Below, piece by piece: positions 6,237 to 6,378 of a stretch of 6,378 nt of DNA. The first letter of the stretch is position 1. Each line of letters starts with the position of its first letter. The stretch is from positions 1 to 6,378 of the forward strand of contig JAEPMM010000200.1 of NCBI GenBank assembly GCA_017643965.1, written 5' to 3'. The position numbers and the translations under genes were made by a program. Below the pieces are notes generated by a model that was not told where the DNA came from, made no database searches, and saw nothing but the letters and a program-made list of their open reading frames with translations. The stretch is from Marinobacter sp. Its GTDB lineage: Bacteria; Pseudomonadota; Gammaproteobacteria; Pseudomonadales; Oleiphilaceae.

Positions 6237-6378
6237 TCAGGATTCCTTCTTGTGGGCCAGTGCTGCCTGGACAAAGCCCTTGAACAGGGGGTGTCCGTCA
6301 CGGGGCGTTGACGTGAATTCCGGATGGAACTGACACGCCACGAACCAGGGATGATCCGGAGCCTCGACCACTTCCACC
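6237..6378 (-). CDS. pyrG: CTP synthase, C-terminal end (cut by window edge)
   Basis: CTP synthase makes CTP from UTP, ATP and glutamine-derived ammonia. Only the last 46 residues are visible, reading from VEVVEAPDHPWFVACQFHPE to the C-terminal AHKKES and a TGA at 6239-6237. This is the end of the class I glutamine amidotransferase domain. FHPEF carries the His and Glu of the Cys-His-Glu triad, and TSTPRDGHPLFKGF is the typical PyrG tail. The catalytic Cys and synthase domain lie outside the window. The stop is two bases from the kdsA start, so the two genes are almost certainly co-transcribed. Confidence 0.96.
   Translation of the reverse strand, partial: VEVVEAPDHPWFVACQFHPEFTSTPRDGHPLFKGFVQAALAHKKES

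Noticed and set aside
5278..6333. Plus-strand frame of about 351 codons opposite kdsA, starting in the repeat element
   Set aside because: It is antisense to an intact kdsA, runs into pyrG, and its His/Gln-rich translation looks like a shadow of the opposite coding strand.

Overview
This window is a stretch of conserved gammaproteobacterial chromosome. It is G+C-rich, and every supportable gene lies on the minus strand. In transcription order (right to left) the genes are pyrG (3' end only), kdsA, eno, ftsB, ispD, ispF, truD, surE and pcm (5' end only). This is the classic pyrG-kdsA-eno-ftsB-ispD-ispF-truD-surE-pcm neighbourhood, which in related bacteria continues to nlpD and rpoS. Protein flavour and the style of the intergenic repeat suggest a marine gammaproteobacterium of the Marinobacter type or a close relative. 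That placement is an inference from memory and was not tested by any search.

Layout by region. Positions 6237-6378 hold the C-terminal end of CTP synthase, whose stop lies 2 bases from the start of kdsA (5389-6234, KDO-8-phosphate synthase). A gap of about 300 bp (5083-5388) follows. It contains a small hairpin at the kdsA stop, a 14-nt tandem repeat, and a composite inverted repeat of about 200 bp with further hairpins inside it. Then comes eno (3787-5082), followed by a strong intrinsic terminator (about 3683-3729) and a candidate sigma70-type promoter (3634-3663). This arrangement starts a new transcription unit: ftsB, ispD, ispF, truD, surE, pcm. Within that unit the gaps are 9 and 30 bp, then a 4-base overlap, then 70 bp, then a 1-base overlap, which suggests co-transcription and partial translational coupling.

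Functionally the window mixes nucleotide and LPS precursor synthesis (pyrG, kdsA), glycolysis (eno), divisome assembly (ftsB), the MEP isoprenoid pathway (ispD, ispF), tRNA modification (truD), and stationary-phase or stress housekeeping (surE, pcm). All these genes appear intact, with family-typical lengths and catalytic residues, except the two cut by the window edges. I adjusted two starts from the longest reading frame: truD starts at a GTG overlapping the ispF stop, and surE starts at a GTG with a good ribosome binding site.

I see no sign of a defence system, prophage, transposase gene, CRISPR array or RNA gene. The only part not explained by ordinary genes is the structured repeat between kdsA and eno, and it is the best candidate for something under-described. 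A basic Gly/Lys/Arg-rich insertion in TruD is a lesser curiosity.
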